A stretch of DNA of 64,000 bases from Curculioniphilus buchneri (GTDB lineage: Bacteria; Pseudomonadota; Gammaproteobacteria; Enterobacterales; Enterobacteriaceae), in contig NZ_OZ193413.1 in NCBI RefSeq assembly GCF_964275155.1, positions 248,001 through 312,000 of the forward strand, written 5' to 3'. The first letter of the stretch is position 1, and every line of letters begins with the position of its first letter. Below, piece by piece: positions 1 to 9,424 of the stretch. The notes below the pieces were generated by a model. That model was not told the origin of the DNA. It searched no databases and saw only the letters and a list, made by a program, of their open reading frames with translations. Position numbers and translations under genes: made by a program.

Positions 1-2
1 AT

Positions 3-983
3 AGATTACGAGCTGAAGAATTAGCAGAAGAACGAGTACTTGACGTTTTAATCCCAACTCCAAAGAATAATAATTCTAAGGATATTTTCGAAAGAAATTA
101 TGAATCCTCCAATATATGTCAGAATTTTCGAAAAAAACTACGAGAAGGTAAGCTAGATGAAAAAGAAATTGAAATTAATCTTGCTGCCGCTTCACTTGGT
201 GTTGAAATCATGGCACCTCCTGGTATGGAGGAAATAATCAACCAACTTCAATCAATGTTCAAAAATTTATCTGGACAGAAACAGACTCTAAGAAAGATCA
301 AGATTAAAGAAGCAATGAAATTGTTAGTTGAAGAGGAAGTAGCTAAGCTCGTTAATCAGGAGGAATTAAAAGAACAAGCAATTGAAGCAGTTGAGCAACA
401 CGGTATTGTATTTATAGATGAAATTGATAAAATTTGTAAACGAGATACAGTATCTTGGTCAGATGTATCTCGAGAAGGAGTGCAGCGCGATTTATTGCCT
501 TTATTGGAAGGTTGTACAGTATCTACCAAGCACGGCGTAGTAAGAACAGATCATATTCTATTTATCGCTTCTGGTGCATTTCAAATTGCTAGTCCATCAG
601 ATTTAATTCCTGAGTTACAAGGTCGATTACCAATTCGTGTGGAACTGGAAGCACTAACGATTGAAGATTTTGAACGAATTTTGACAGAACCAAGCGCTTC
701 TCTCACTAGGCAATATATTGCATTAATGAAAACAGAAGGAGTACACATTACTTTTACTAAGGATGCTATCAAAAATATTGCTAAGGCTGCTTGGCAGGTG
801 AATGAGCGTGTTGAAAATATAGGGGCTCGTCGTCTTCATACAGTTTTAGAGCGTTTGATGGAAGAAATTTCTTATGATGCTAGCGAATGGGATGGTAGAG
901 TTATATCTATTGATTCAGATTACGTTCGCAATCATCTAGATAAATTAGTATCCGATGAGGACTTAAGTCGTTTTATCTTATAA
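3..983 (+). CDS. hslU: HslU, ATPase/unfoldase subunit of the HslVU protease (5' end outside window)
   Basis: This is the C-terminal three quarters of HslU, the AAA+ ring that unfolds substrates and feeds them to the HslV peptidase in the cytosol. The frame is open from base 3 and must start upstream, since the Walker A region is not in the window. Visible in order are the end of the first ATPase segment (RAEELAEERVLDVLIP), the HslU-specific I domain (about nt 60-390), Walker B (VFIDEIDK, about nt 405-430), sensor/arginine-finger sequence (ELQGRLPIRVEL, about nt 612-650), the C-terminal helical domain, and the conserved tail DEDLSRFIL that docks into HslV. The I domain is slightly eroded around nt 60-120, where E. 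coli has a Q-rich stretch. hslV would be expected just upstream. The identity is secure. Confidence 0.97.
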   Translation, partial: RLRAEELAEERVLDVLIPTPKNNNSKDIFERNYESSNICQNFRKKLREGKLDEKEIEINLAAASLGVEIMAPPGMEEIINQLQSMFKNLSGQKQTLRKIKIKEAMKLLVEEEVAKLVNQEELKEQAIEAVEQHGIVFIDEIDKICKRDTVSWSDVSREGVQRDLLPLLEGCTVSTKHGVVRTDHILFIASGAFQIASPSDLIPELQGRLPIRVELEALTIEDFERILTEPSASLTRQYIALMKTEGVHITFTKDAIKNIAKAAWQVNERVENIGARRLHTVLERLMEEISYDASEWDGRVISIDSDYVRNHLDKLVSDEDLSRFIL

Positions 984-986
984 GAT

Positions 987-1006
987 AATCTGTTGTAAAA
1001 CAGATT
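987..1006 (+). terminator. Hairpin just after hslU, possible weak terminator
   Basis: A perfect 8-bp stem AATCTGTT/AACAGATT with loop GTAA begins 3 bases after the hslU stop. It is followed by ACTTTATGTTTATT rather than an uninterrupted T run, so terminator function is plausible but not certain. Confidence 0.45.
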
Positions 1007-1036
1007 ACTTTATGTTTATTGATATTAATCGGTTTT

Positions 1037-1110
1037 GCCTAAATAGATACAGAACATCTATTATTCTCGCATGCGGTTCATTAGATAATGAGTATTGTTT
1101 AGGTTTTTAT
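1037..1110 (+). ncRNA. Candidate structured RNA or long-armed terminator downstream of hslU
   Basis: A closing helix GCCTAAA (1037-1043) with TTTAGGT (1098-1104) encloses an inner hairpin AATAGAT/ATCTATT (1042-1062) and a comparatively GC-rich CGCATGCGG stretch. The 3' arm runs straight into TTTTTATTTT, as at an intrinsic terminator. No known RNA family is recognised. The two helices overlap by a base pair or two, so they compete slightly. It could be a degraded leader or terminator of a lost gene rather than a functional RNA. Confidence 0.25.
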
Positions 1111-2268
1111 TTTCTAAAGATTATGTCAAATAAAGTGACATGTTGTAAAATTACACATTTTTATATTCACTAAACATATAAAAAACTGATTTTGACTTAA
1201 TTAAATAAATTAATGTAACTACTTAATTAAGTATTTACTTTCATGAAAGCGGTTTATTATTCCATTAATAGAAATTAATAATTAAAACTATTGCTATTCT
1301 TGCGATATATGTCTTCATATATAATTATAGCTGTCACTATAACTTCTTTAAGTCAAATTTATTTATTAATACTATTAAAATCATGGTGTTAATATTTATT
1401 GTCAATTTTTAAAATTATCTATTTTATTAAAAATATATCTTATTGTTTGATGTAACAATCTGTAATTTTTTCAAAAATTAATTTTTCAATATAAAATATA
1501 TTTTTATCAAACTTTTTTATTAAAAAAATTATGTACATCAGTTTTTCTCTAAAAAAAGAAAAGAATAGCAATATATTTTTAATTTTAAAGAACAAGTCAA
1601 TTGACTAATATTAAAATTACATAAATTTATTGAATATAATATTATAATATAAGTTATTGCCACCAAATGAATTATAAAAATATTTATACATAGTTCACGT
1701 TTATTGAAATTACAATTTTCTTATAATTCATTCTAGACTACAATACTTGACATATCAATTATATAGATCTTCTAAAGAATTATTTTTCTAGTTAATATTC
1801 AATTTTGCTAATAAAATATATTCTGCTATTCATTAAGTAAAAAGAAATCAATACAGCTGATCTGTTAGATTTATTGATCTTATCAAAAACGAATTCAGCA
1901 ACAATAAAGTCACAATTATATTAACTTTGTTATCAACAAATTTGATATATATGATAAATTTTGCTAAACATCTTGTATTTTATAATTGAAAATATCTCAT
2001 CTTTTAACTTAATTTTATTGCATTATCGTCATTATTATATATATCACAGAAAAGCAAACAAATGATTAACATTTTAAATAGTATCTTATTGAGATAATGG
2101 AATATGCATGAATACTTATTTTCAATACTGCCATTTATCAATTTATTGTGCGTAATATAGATTAATATCGCTAATTTAATAACGATCCTTTTTTGGATAA
2201 AAGTGTAATAATATTGACATTATAGCATAATATACCTATTTTCCAATATTCAATACAGACATATCATT
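1111..2268. other. Gene-free AT-rich spacer between hslU and the phosphatase gene
   Basis: About 1.2 kb of AT-rich sequence with frequent stops in all frames. I see no recognisable protein remnant or RNA gene. Confidence 0.7.
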
Positions 2269-2889
2269 ATGATAATATCTATTCCAATACTAGAACAACT
2301 CAACCTGTACTTATTTCAGTTAATTAACGCTCCTGTGGAAGTTAACCCCGGTATCCTTCAAATAGGCACATTCTTTGCACGCGATGCCATCGTATTATTT
2401 CCATTAATGTTATTTTCTAATTTATTTTGGCGTGGAAAGAAAACTAAAAAAGTTGTATTAGTAGCGTCACTTAGTATGCTATTTTCAATAGTTATCAATG
2501 TAGCTATTGAAAAAATTTTTATGATATATCATCTGAGGCCATTTATGATTCCACTTGGACAACATTTTCTTTCTCATCCTGCTAATAATTCTTTTCCCAG
2601 CAATCATATGTCCCTATCGTGTGCCATAAGCTTTAGTATGATTATAAGTAGAATATTACGCTGGCAAGGTATCTTTTTGTTCGTTATTAGTATTGTTATC
2701 GCTTGGGCTAGAATTTATATGGGTGTGCACTTTCCACTGGATATGGCAGGATCTTTGGTGGTAGCATGCATTAGTGTGGTTCTTAGTTTACGGTGTTCAA
2801 CATTAGTAGGTAAGATATATACTCATGTATATGAACGTTTCTATTCTTTTTGTTCTCACTTTGTTCGAAAGAACATAACAAAAAAATAG
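2269..2889 (+). CDS. ybjG: PAP2-family membrane phosphatase, YbjG/BcrC-like undecaprenyl-diphosphatase
   Basis: A 206-residue polytopic membrane protein of the PAP2 (type 2 phosphatidic acid phosphatase) superfamily. All three signature motifs are present: KIFMIYHLRP (K-x6-RP), the FPSNHMS motif with its histidine (PSxH), and ARIYMGVHFPLD (R-x5-H-x3-D). The N-terminus (LNLYLFQLINAP) closely resembles E. coli YbjG (198 residues), which dephosphorylates undecaprenyl diphosphate at the outer face of the inner membrane and recycles the lipid carrier for peptidoglycan. About five or six hydrophobic segments are visible. PgpB or LpxT are alternatives within the family, but length and N-terminus favour YbjG. 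It stands alone, with spacers on both sides. Confidence 0.85.
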   Translation: MIISIPILEQLNLYLFQLINAPVEVNPGILQIGTFFARDAIVLFPLMLFSNLFWRGKKTKKVVLVASLSMLFSIVINVAIEKIFMIYHLRPFMIPLGQHFLSHPANNSFPSNHMSLSCAISFSMIISRILRWQGIFLFVISIVIAWARIYMGVHFPLDMAGSLVVACISVVLSLRCSTLVGKIYTHVYERFYSFCSHFVRKNITKK

Positions 2890-3015
2890 CATATGTCATA
2901 TTGTAAATCACATTTAGTTATAAAATTATAATGTTTTGTAAGCATTGTATTGCAAATGAGTGCATTAGGAAAATGAGGACATTTTATATACCATCAAATA
3001 TCAATAGGCTTAGTT

Positions 3016-4002
3016 ATGTTATCGAATGTATCTTTTACTCCCCGATTACCATTATCTTCGCAACATTTACCTCTGACTCTAATTTCTCTAGAGGAGTGGG
3101 CATTAATCACGCTACATGGTAAAGATACTATACAATACTTACAGGGACAATTTACATGTGACGTAAAAAAATTAAAATCAGATTATTTCTGTTATTCTGC
3201 TCATTGCGACCCTAAAGGTAAAATGATTAGTAATTTATTTATTTTTTATTATGGAAACGGAATGGGATATATCGTACGACGTAGTGTACGCGATATTCAA
3301 CTGAGTGCACTAAAAAAATATTCTATTCTATCTCAAATCACAATAACAGCTAATGATCAAGCGGTATTGCTGGGTATTGCAGGATTTCAAGCACAAGAAA
3401 CCCTTAGTGAATTATTTGATTGTATGCAATATGCATCTGGTCCTGTGATACATCATCAACATACAACCATTATTCATTTTAATTTACCTACATCTCGTTT
3501 CCTACTTATAACAACACCAGAAATACGTGATGCATTACAAAAAAAACTAACAGGCATAGCTCAATTCAATGATAGCCAACAGTGGTTAGCGCTGGATATA
3601 GAAGCTGGTTATCCATTAATTGACAGCGCCAATATTACGAAGTTTATTCCTCAAGCTACCAATATTCAAGCATTCAAGGGAATTGATTTTAACAAAGGTT
3701 GTTATATTGGTCAAGAGACAGTAGCTCGGGCTCAATATCGCGGTATTAATAAACGTTCTTTATATTGGTTGTTAGGACAAGCGTCTCATATTCCTGTTGC
3801 TGGAGATGAGCTTGAATTACAAATAGAAAACCGATGGCGACGAACCGGAACAGTATTAGCAGCTTGTCGACTTGCAGATACTTCTATTACAATACAAGCA
3901 GTGATGAATAATCATTTATCTAAAAATGCTTCATTACGTGTATGCAATGACAGCACAAGTATGCTAAATATTTGTCCTTTACCATGTTTTATAAAAAGTT
4001 AA
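3016..4002 (+). CDS. ygfZ: YgfZ, folate-binding protein for Fe-S/tRNA modification
   Basis: A 328-residue cytosolic member of the GcvT-like folate-binding family, implicated in assembly or repair of certain Fe-S enzymes, including the tRNA thiomethylase MiaB. The family signature KGCYIGQE with the essential cysteine is at about nt 3697-3720, followed by VARAQYRGINKR as in E. coli. Alignment is collinear from PLTLISLEEWAL to the C-terminal PLPC. Start 3016 gives an N-terminus (MLSNVSFTP) close to the E. coli MAFTP. An upstream overlapping frame from 2931 shows no homology and is not used. In E. coli, as I remember it, ygfZ is divergent from sdhE; here both are on the + strand. A 23-bp tandem duplication begins inside the last codons. 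Confidence 0.95.
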   Translation: MLSNVSFTPRLPLSSQHLPLTLISLEEWALITLHGKDTIQYLQGQFTCDVKKLKSDYFCYSAHCDPKGKMISNLFIFYYGNGMGYIVRRSVRDIQLSALKKYSILSQITITANDQAVLLGIAGFQAQETLSELFDCMQYASGPVIHHQHTTIIHFNLPTSRFLLITTPEIRDALQKKLTGIAQFNDSQQWLALDIEAGYPLIDSANITKFIPQATNIQAFKGIDFNKGCYIGQETVARAQYRGINKRSLYWLLGQASHIPVAGDELELQIENRWRRTGTVLAACRLADTSITIQAVMNNHLSKNASLRVCNDSTSMLNICPLPCFIKS

Positions 4003-4030
4003 AACATTGTTTTATAAAAAGTTAAAACAT
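3985..4030 (+). repeat. Perfect 23-bp tandem duplication over the ygfZ stop
   Basis: Positions 3985-4007 are repeated exactly at 4008-4030. The first copy contains the last codons and the TAA of ygfZ. The second copy is 3' untranslated and repeats the stop. Confidence 0.95.
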
Positions 4031-5223
4031 TTCTTTGTACGACACTGTTTCCATAAAATTTAAAATTGTTTGTTTCTTTCAAAGTTTTACAATAAATAAT
4101 TGAATACATTAAATTGATTATTAGGATATGATTACATATAACTTTAAATTAAAAAATAACTTAAATTAACAGAACTTAGTTTTCTAGATTAATTTTTGTA
4201 TTGATTAATTAAATATCATTTTAATAATACAATTCACACTATGTAGCATGCTTTCTTTAATTCGCAGTTACTTTGGTTAGTTTTTGATATTGATCATAAT
4301 CATATTCATTGCTCAATGATTATTACAACCAATACAAGTAAGTATATCAAGTAAAATCAATAATAGTAATTTAATCGCTAATATTAGCAATTAAAAACTA
4401 GATAATTAAATCACTTAACTAAAAAATAACATCGTTACTTAGTAACAGAACTGTAATTATAAAGATAATTTTTAAAAGATTAAAACGCTGAAAACCGAAG
4501 AATGCCGACGCATTACTACATACAATGAGACTATCATTAATAGATATTTATCATATATAATTAATAACTGATATATTTACAATCAAATACAATGTTATTG
4601 CTATAGGTCACACATAATATTGATAATAATCTCTTCCTTCAAAAAATGTATTTTAAGATACACAATCATCTCATTAAAAAGTTTGTGGTCTAAAAATTTA
4701 GTATTCTTGAATGAATTTTTATAATTTGAAGATTAAATGTATAATTTAAATTAATTTAGTTTGATAATAAGAACATTGTTTAAGACGGTTAAAATTCATC
4801 CTATTAAACGGATGTAGGAATGCTTCCCTTAATTTATTTTTTTTCATATTGCTATGATTTTTATGAATTTATGTTATTTCTATTAAACAATAGAACTTGA
4901 ACTAAATACTTTATAGTTAATCAAAAATTGATTAGTGAATGTTTTTAAAAATAAAAACTTGGCATTTTATTATATATTATTGATTTAAATTAATTAGCCA
5001 GTGCTAAATTAGAATATTTAATTTTGTCAATATATTAATATTACTCTATTATATAGAACACAATGTATGTTTCTTGTAGAAAGTATGGAATATATGCTTG
5101 TTTAGCATCTATTTTATTGCAATATCGTTGTATTATAAATTTATTCGTCTATTGCCATAAACTTATAGTTCAGTACAATAGATACGTTTTAAAGATAATC
5201 GAAAATATCAATTAAATAATTAA
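4031..5223. other. Gene-free spacer between ygfZ and sdhE
   Basis: About 1.2 kb, AT-rich. Small hairpins only: AATGC-CGAC-GCATT at 4501-4514, and GGAA-TGC-TTCC at about 4817-4827 followed shortly by a T run. Neither can be tied to a gene. Confidence 0.65.
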
Positions 5224-5250
5224 TGTTTTGAGTATAAAAGGAAAATTAAT

Positions 5251-5517
5251 ATAAAAATTTATAATAAAGCGCAACTCCGATGGGCATGCCGAAGGAGTAT
5301 GCGTGAACTAGATATCATTATTACACCATTTTTCGAACTAAATTTCGATTTCCTAAATGAGGAAGAAAAACTACATTTTATTCGTTTATTGTATTGTGAT
5401 GATCTTGACTTATTTCGCTGGATCATAAACTATACAAAACCAGATAATCATGCTTTTGAAAAAATTGTTTCTATGATTCAAATCCAAAATGACAAACGTA
5501 AATCTTGGGTAAGCTGA
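5251..5517 (+). CDS. sdhE: SdhE, flavinylation factor of succinate dehydrogenase, with apparent AUA start
   Basis: SdhE is a small cytosolic protein that promotes covalent FAD attachment to SdhA. The frame aligns residue for residue with the 88-aa E. coli protein (KIYNKAQLRWACRRSMRELD against [20 protein letters not shown]). The codon at the position of the E. coli start ATG is ATA (5251-5253), with AAAAGG 10 bases upstream as a plausible ribosome site. The frame is open back to a TAA at 5221 with no ATG/GTG/TTG in between. The first ATG (5299) lies inside the signature motif and would delete the first 16 residues. The RGxxE motif needed for flavinylation reads R-S-M-R-E, Gly replaced by Ser. 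The gene may be translated weakly, or may be starting to decay. The usual downstream partner cptA is absent. Confidence 0.8.
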   Translation: MKIYNKAQLRWACRRSMRELDIIITPFFELNFDFLNEEEKLHFIRLLYCDDLDLFRWIINYTKPDNHAFEKIVSMIQIQNDKRKSWVS

Positions 5518-6453
5518 CATATAAAATTTGTTTCGAAATAAAGTTAGAAAGTTTGTTAACTGTACCAATAAACACAAATTTATAAATTATATTTGAATAA
5601 GATCAAAAAATTAATTTATTAACATTAAAAGCAATGAATTTAAAATATAAATAATATTTTTTTAATAAAATAAATAATGTAGCATTGCAATGCTTTACTA
5701 AAAATTAGATTTTGGTAAAGATTATAATTTTTAGTTGTTGCGTAATACTGATAATTTAAAGTTGTTAATACTTATTAAAGTATTTAAATATACCTGTCAG
5801 CAGTATCGATATAAAATAGATCCATTATTTATTATCAAAAAACATCAATTCTCAAGTAATCTATTAAATGATGTGAATAAAATTCAAATTTAAATAACAT
5901 TCAATACGACATACCTACTCAGAAACATTAATGAATGACTTACTATATACTCCCATCTATATTATCATAGAATATTAATTAATCACTAAACAAGATTATT
6001 TAAATTTTGTTTAATTATTTAAAAATACTTTAAGATGCTAACTATCATCAAAAATTTCTTAAAAAGAGTAATTATATCTTACGAAGATCCTCAGTAATAA
6101 TAGTTATAAACTACATGGAAAACACGAAAATTATGATATATTCCAATATAATCTAATAATATTTTCCTATTCTAATAAAAACTAATTTTTAGATAAAAAT
6201 TGTCTGATCCTGGTGTCAGATATACTTAATAGTAATTTAACTGAGATATTGTTTTATTCTGTAATTGAAATACTAAACACTTTTTATCAATATTTATTAT
6301 TAGTATCAGTATATATTATATATGTAATATAATAATACTATTAGTAGTGTTTCTTTAATTCAAAATTAGATAGTTTTAAAATGGCTATATGCATGTCCAA
6401 TATTATAAAAATGTTTAAAGTAAATGATAGAACATTAATATAGCAATAAAATA
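5518..6453. other. Gene-free spacer where cptA, fldB, xerD and dsbC would lie in relatives
   Basis: About 0.9 kb, AT-rich. I looked for XerD, DsbC and flavodoxin motifs and found none. Those genes are absent from this locus. Confidence 0.65.
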
Positions 6454-8193
6454 ATGATAAATAAAACTACATTACGTCGGCGTCCAATAGGAAACGTTTC
6501 TCTTTTAGAAGAAGCTGATATTCCATTGTTACTAAAACAACTTTATGTACAACGTGGTATCAATACCATCAGTGAACTGGAGTTAAAAACTAGAAATTTG
6601 CTAGCTTATTATCAAATAAATGGTATTAAGACGGCAGTGACATTGCTTGTAAAAGCAATACTCAATCAACACAATTTTATGATAATTGGAGATTTTGATG
6701 TTGATGGTGTCACTAGTACAGCACTAACAGTTCTGTCATTAAGACAAATGGGTGCGAAAAACGTGAATTTTCTCATACCAAATCGCTTTAAAGATGGATA
6801 TGGATTGAGTCCTGCAATCGTGGAAAAAGCAGCAGCACACCACGCTCAGTTAATACTCACTGTAGATAATGGAATTTCTTCCTATGCTGGAGTAAAATTA
6901 GCACGTGAAAAAGCCATTCCGATAATTATTACTGATCATCATTTACCTGGCACAATTCTTCCAGATGCTGATGCTATTGTAAATCCTAATGTACATGATT
7001 GTACATTTCCTTCGAAATGCTTAGCAGGAGTCGGAGTAGCCTTTTATTTACTATTGGCATTACGTGCTCAGCTTAATAGTATTGGATGGTTTGTAAAAAA
7101 AGGCATAATGCTACCTAAATTAGCAGAATTTCTAGATTTAGTAGCTTTTGGTACCGTAGCAGATTTAGTACCACTAGATTCCAATAATCGTATTTTAGTT
7201 CATCAAGGTATCAAGCGTATCCAAGCCGGTCGATGTCGTCCCGGCATTCAAGCACTTTCGGATATAGCTAAAATTGATAGAACTCAATTATGCACTAATG
7301 ATATTAGTTTCTCACTAGGACCTAGACTGAATGCTGCAGGAAGAATTGATGATATGTCAATAGGAGTAGATTTGTTATTGACGGATGATCTACTTCAAGC
7401 TCATATTTTTTCAAAAAAATTGGATGTTTTTAATAAAAGTCGACGTGAAATTGAACAAAGAATGAAAGTTGAAGCTATGACCTTATGTCAGAATCTAGAG
7501 TCATGTAATCAGAGTCAAATGCCATATGGGTTAGCTATGTACCATGATAAGTGGCACGAGGGGGTAATTGGAATTCTAGCCGCACGAATCAAAGAATATT
7601 TCCATCGACCAGTTATTGCTTTTGCTTCAACTCAAAATGGTCTTTTAAAAGGTTCAGGACGCTCAATTTCCGGATTGCATCTATGTAATTTACTTGAACA
7701 TCTAAATGTTCTGTACCCAAAATTAATGCTAAATTTTGGCGGACATGCTATGGCAGTTGGTTTAACGCTAGAACAGAAAAAATTTAATTTATTCCAAAAA
7801 CATTTTTCTGAATTAGTTAATGATCATTCAAATTCTACACAATTCGAAGAGGTGATTTGGTCAGATGGTGAATTGACAGATAAAGATCTGACACTAAATA
7901 CTGCAGAACTTTTGCGAAATGCCGGTCCTTGGGGACAATCGTTTCCAAATCCACTATTTGATGGTTACTTTCAGATAGTAAATCATAAAATAATAAAAAA
8001 ACAACATTTAAAGCTTATTTTAAAACCATTAATAGGTGGACCAATACTCGATGGCATTGCTTTTAATATTGATCCCTCCTGTCTACCCATAAATGAGTTT
8101 CATATTGTCCAATTAGCTTATCAACTTAATGTAATCACATTTCGAGGACAACGCAGTTTACAGTTATTAATTCAGCATATTTGGCCATTGTAA
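6454..8193 (+). CDS. recJ: RecJ, single-strand-specific 5'-3' exonuclease
   Basis: Full length at 579 residues (E. coli 577). RecJ degrades 5'-ended single strands in RecF-pathway recombination, mismatch repair and base excision repair. DHH-family motifs are intact: GDFDVDG at residues 79-85 (motif I), VDNGISS (motif II), TDHHLPG with D161-H162-H163 (motif III), FGTVADLVPL (motif IV), then the DHHA1 domain with GSGRS and FGGHAMAVG, and a C-terminal domain ending IQHIWPL. The start matches the E. coli N-terminus. prfB follows after 109 bases and lysS after that, the standard recJ-prfB-lysS order. RecJ retained where recO is missing from its usual place suggests use in base excision or replication-fork repair. 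Confidence 0.97.
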   Translation: MINKTTLRRRPIGNVSLLEEADIPLLLKQLYVQRGINTISELELKTRNLLAYYQINGIKTAVTLLVKAILNQHNFMIIGDFDVDGVTSTALTVLSLRQMGAKNVNFLIPNRFKDGYGLSPAIVEKAAAHHAQLILTVDNGISSYAGVKLAREKAIPIIITDHHLPGTILPDADAIVNPNVHDCTFPSKCLAGVGVAFYLLLALRAQLNSIGWFVKKGIMLPKLAEFLDLVAFGTVADLVPLDSNNRILVHQGIKRIQAGRCRPGIQALSDIAKIDRTQLCTNDISFSLGPRLNAAGRIDDMSIGVDLLLTDDLLQAHIFSKKLDVFNKSRREIEQRMKVEAMTLCQNLESCNQSQMPYGLAMYHDKWHEGVIGILAARIKEYFHRPVIAFASTQNGLLKGSGRSISGLHLCNLLEHLNVLYPKLMLNFGGHAMAVGLTLEQKKFNLFQKHFSELVNDHSNSTQFEEVIWSDGELTDKDLTLNTAELLRNAGPWGQSFPNPLFDGYFQIVNHKIIKKQHLKLILKPLIGGPILDGIAFNIDPSCLPINEFHIVQLAYQLNVITFRGQRSLQLLIQHIWPL

Positions 8194-8302
8194 ATAGCAT
8201 GCACTTCTTTTACTCAATGAGTGATATTATCTTCTACTGGACCGTCAATCTATTATAATGCTATATTAGTACATATTTTACTATAGGTAAGCACATTAAT
8301 CT

Positions 8303-9416
8303 ATGTTTGAAATTATTAATTTGATAAAAAATCACATTGCAAATCTTTTTGAAAGAACCTCCATTGTAAGGAGGCATCTTTAACTACGATATTAAAAGAG
8401 AACGTTTAAATATAATTAATGTTGAATTAGAAAATCCTGATATTTGGAATAAATCTGGTCTCGCTCAAGCTTTAGGTAAAGAACGATCCCTTTTGAAAGT
8501 TACCATTGAAACAATTGATCACCTTACTCAAGAACTAGAATATGTTGATGGTCTTTTAACATTATCTATCGAAGAAAATGAAAATAATGAAAATGAAGAA
8601 ATGTTTTTTGAAATTCAAAATACACTAGGCAATTTGGAAAAACAATTAACTCCATTAGAATTCAATCGTATGTTTTCTAATGAATATGATATATCGAATT
8701 GCTATATGGATATCCAAGCTGGTTCTGGCGGTACCGAAGCTCAAGATTGGGCTAGCATGTTGCTTAGAATGTATCTGCGTTGGTCAGAATTCCGTGATTT
8801 CAAAACTGAAATAATAGAAATGTCTGAAGGAGAAGTAGCAGGTATTAAATCAGTAACGATCAAAATCGTAGGTCATTATGCTTATGGTTGGTTACGTACT
8901 GAAACCGGAGTTCATCGTCTTGTACGGAAAAGTCCATTTGATTCTAGCGGACGACGGCATACCTCTTTTAGTGCTGCTTTTGTTTATCCGGAAGTGGATA
9001 ATGATATAGATATTGAAATTAATCCAGTTGATCTACGTATTGATGTCTATCGTGCTTCAGGTGCAGGCGGTCAACATGTTAATCGAACTGAATCTGCAGT
9101 TCGTATAACTCACTTGCCAACAAATATTGTCACACAATGCCAAAACGACCGATCACAACATAAAAATAAGGACCAGGCGATGAAACAATTAAAGGCAAAG
9201 TTATATGATCTTGAATTAAAAAAGAAACATCTTGAAAAGCAAGCAATGGAAGATATTAAATCCGATATTGGATGGGGTAATCAAATTCGTTCATATGTTC
9301 TTGATGATTCTCGTATAAAAGATCTTCGTACTGGCATTGAAACACGAAATATCCAAGCAGTTCTAGATGGTGATTTAAATAAATTTATTGAAGCTAGTTT
9401 GAAATTGGGGTTATAA
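8303..9416 (+). CDS. prfB: Peptide chain release factor 2 with programmed +1 frameshift (UAA version)
   Basis: RF2 terminates translation at UGA and UAA. The gene is in two overlapping frames, as usual: ATG 8303 to an in-frame TAA at 8381-8383 (26 sense codons), then the +1 frame from 8382 to 9416, giving a product of about 370 residues (E. coli 365). The recoding site is AGGAGG-CAT-CTT-TAA-C: internal Shine-Dalgarno 8369-8374, slippery CTT 8378-8380, stop 8381-8383. In E. coli the stop is UGA; here it is UAA. After the shift the protein reads L-N-Y-D-I-K-R-E-R-L, matching LDYDAKKERL. The SPF tripeptide (about residues 210-212) and GGQ (about 255-257) are intact. UGA ends several intact genes here (sdhE, recG, gmk, rpoZ, porin), so RF2 is needed. 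Confidence 0.93.
8369..8384 (+). promoter_or_regulatory. prfB: prfB programmed frameshift site
   Basis: SD-like AGGAGG (8369-8374), 3-nt spacer CAT, shift codon CTT (8378-8380), stop TAA (8381-8383), then C. Spacing is identical to E. coli; only the stop identity differs. CCTCC at 8358-8362 can pair with GGAGG 8370-8374. Confidence 0.9.
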
Positions 9417-9424
9417 AAATCTAT

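Noticed and set aside
2931..3122. Frame overlapping the start of ygfZ
   Set aside because: Out of frame with ygfZ and without homology.
8493..9416. Separate 307-residue release-factor gene from an ATT/alternative start
   Set aside because: Homology continues upstream through the frameshift site to ATG 8303; it is one recoded prfB gene.
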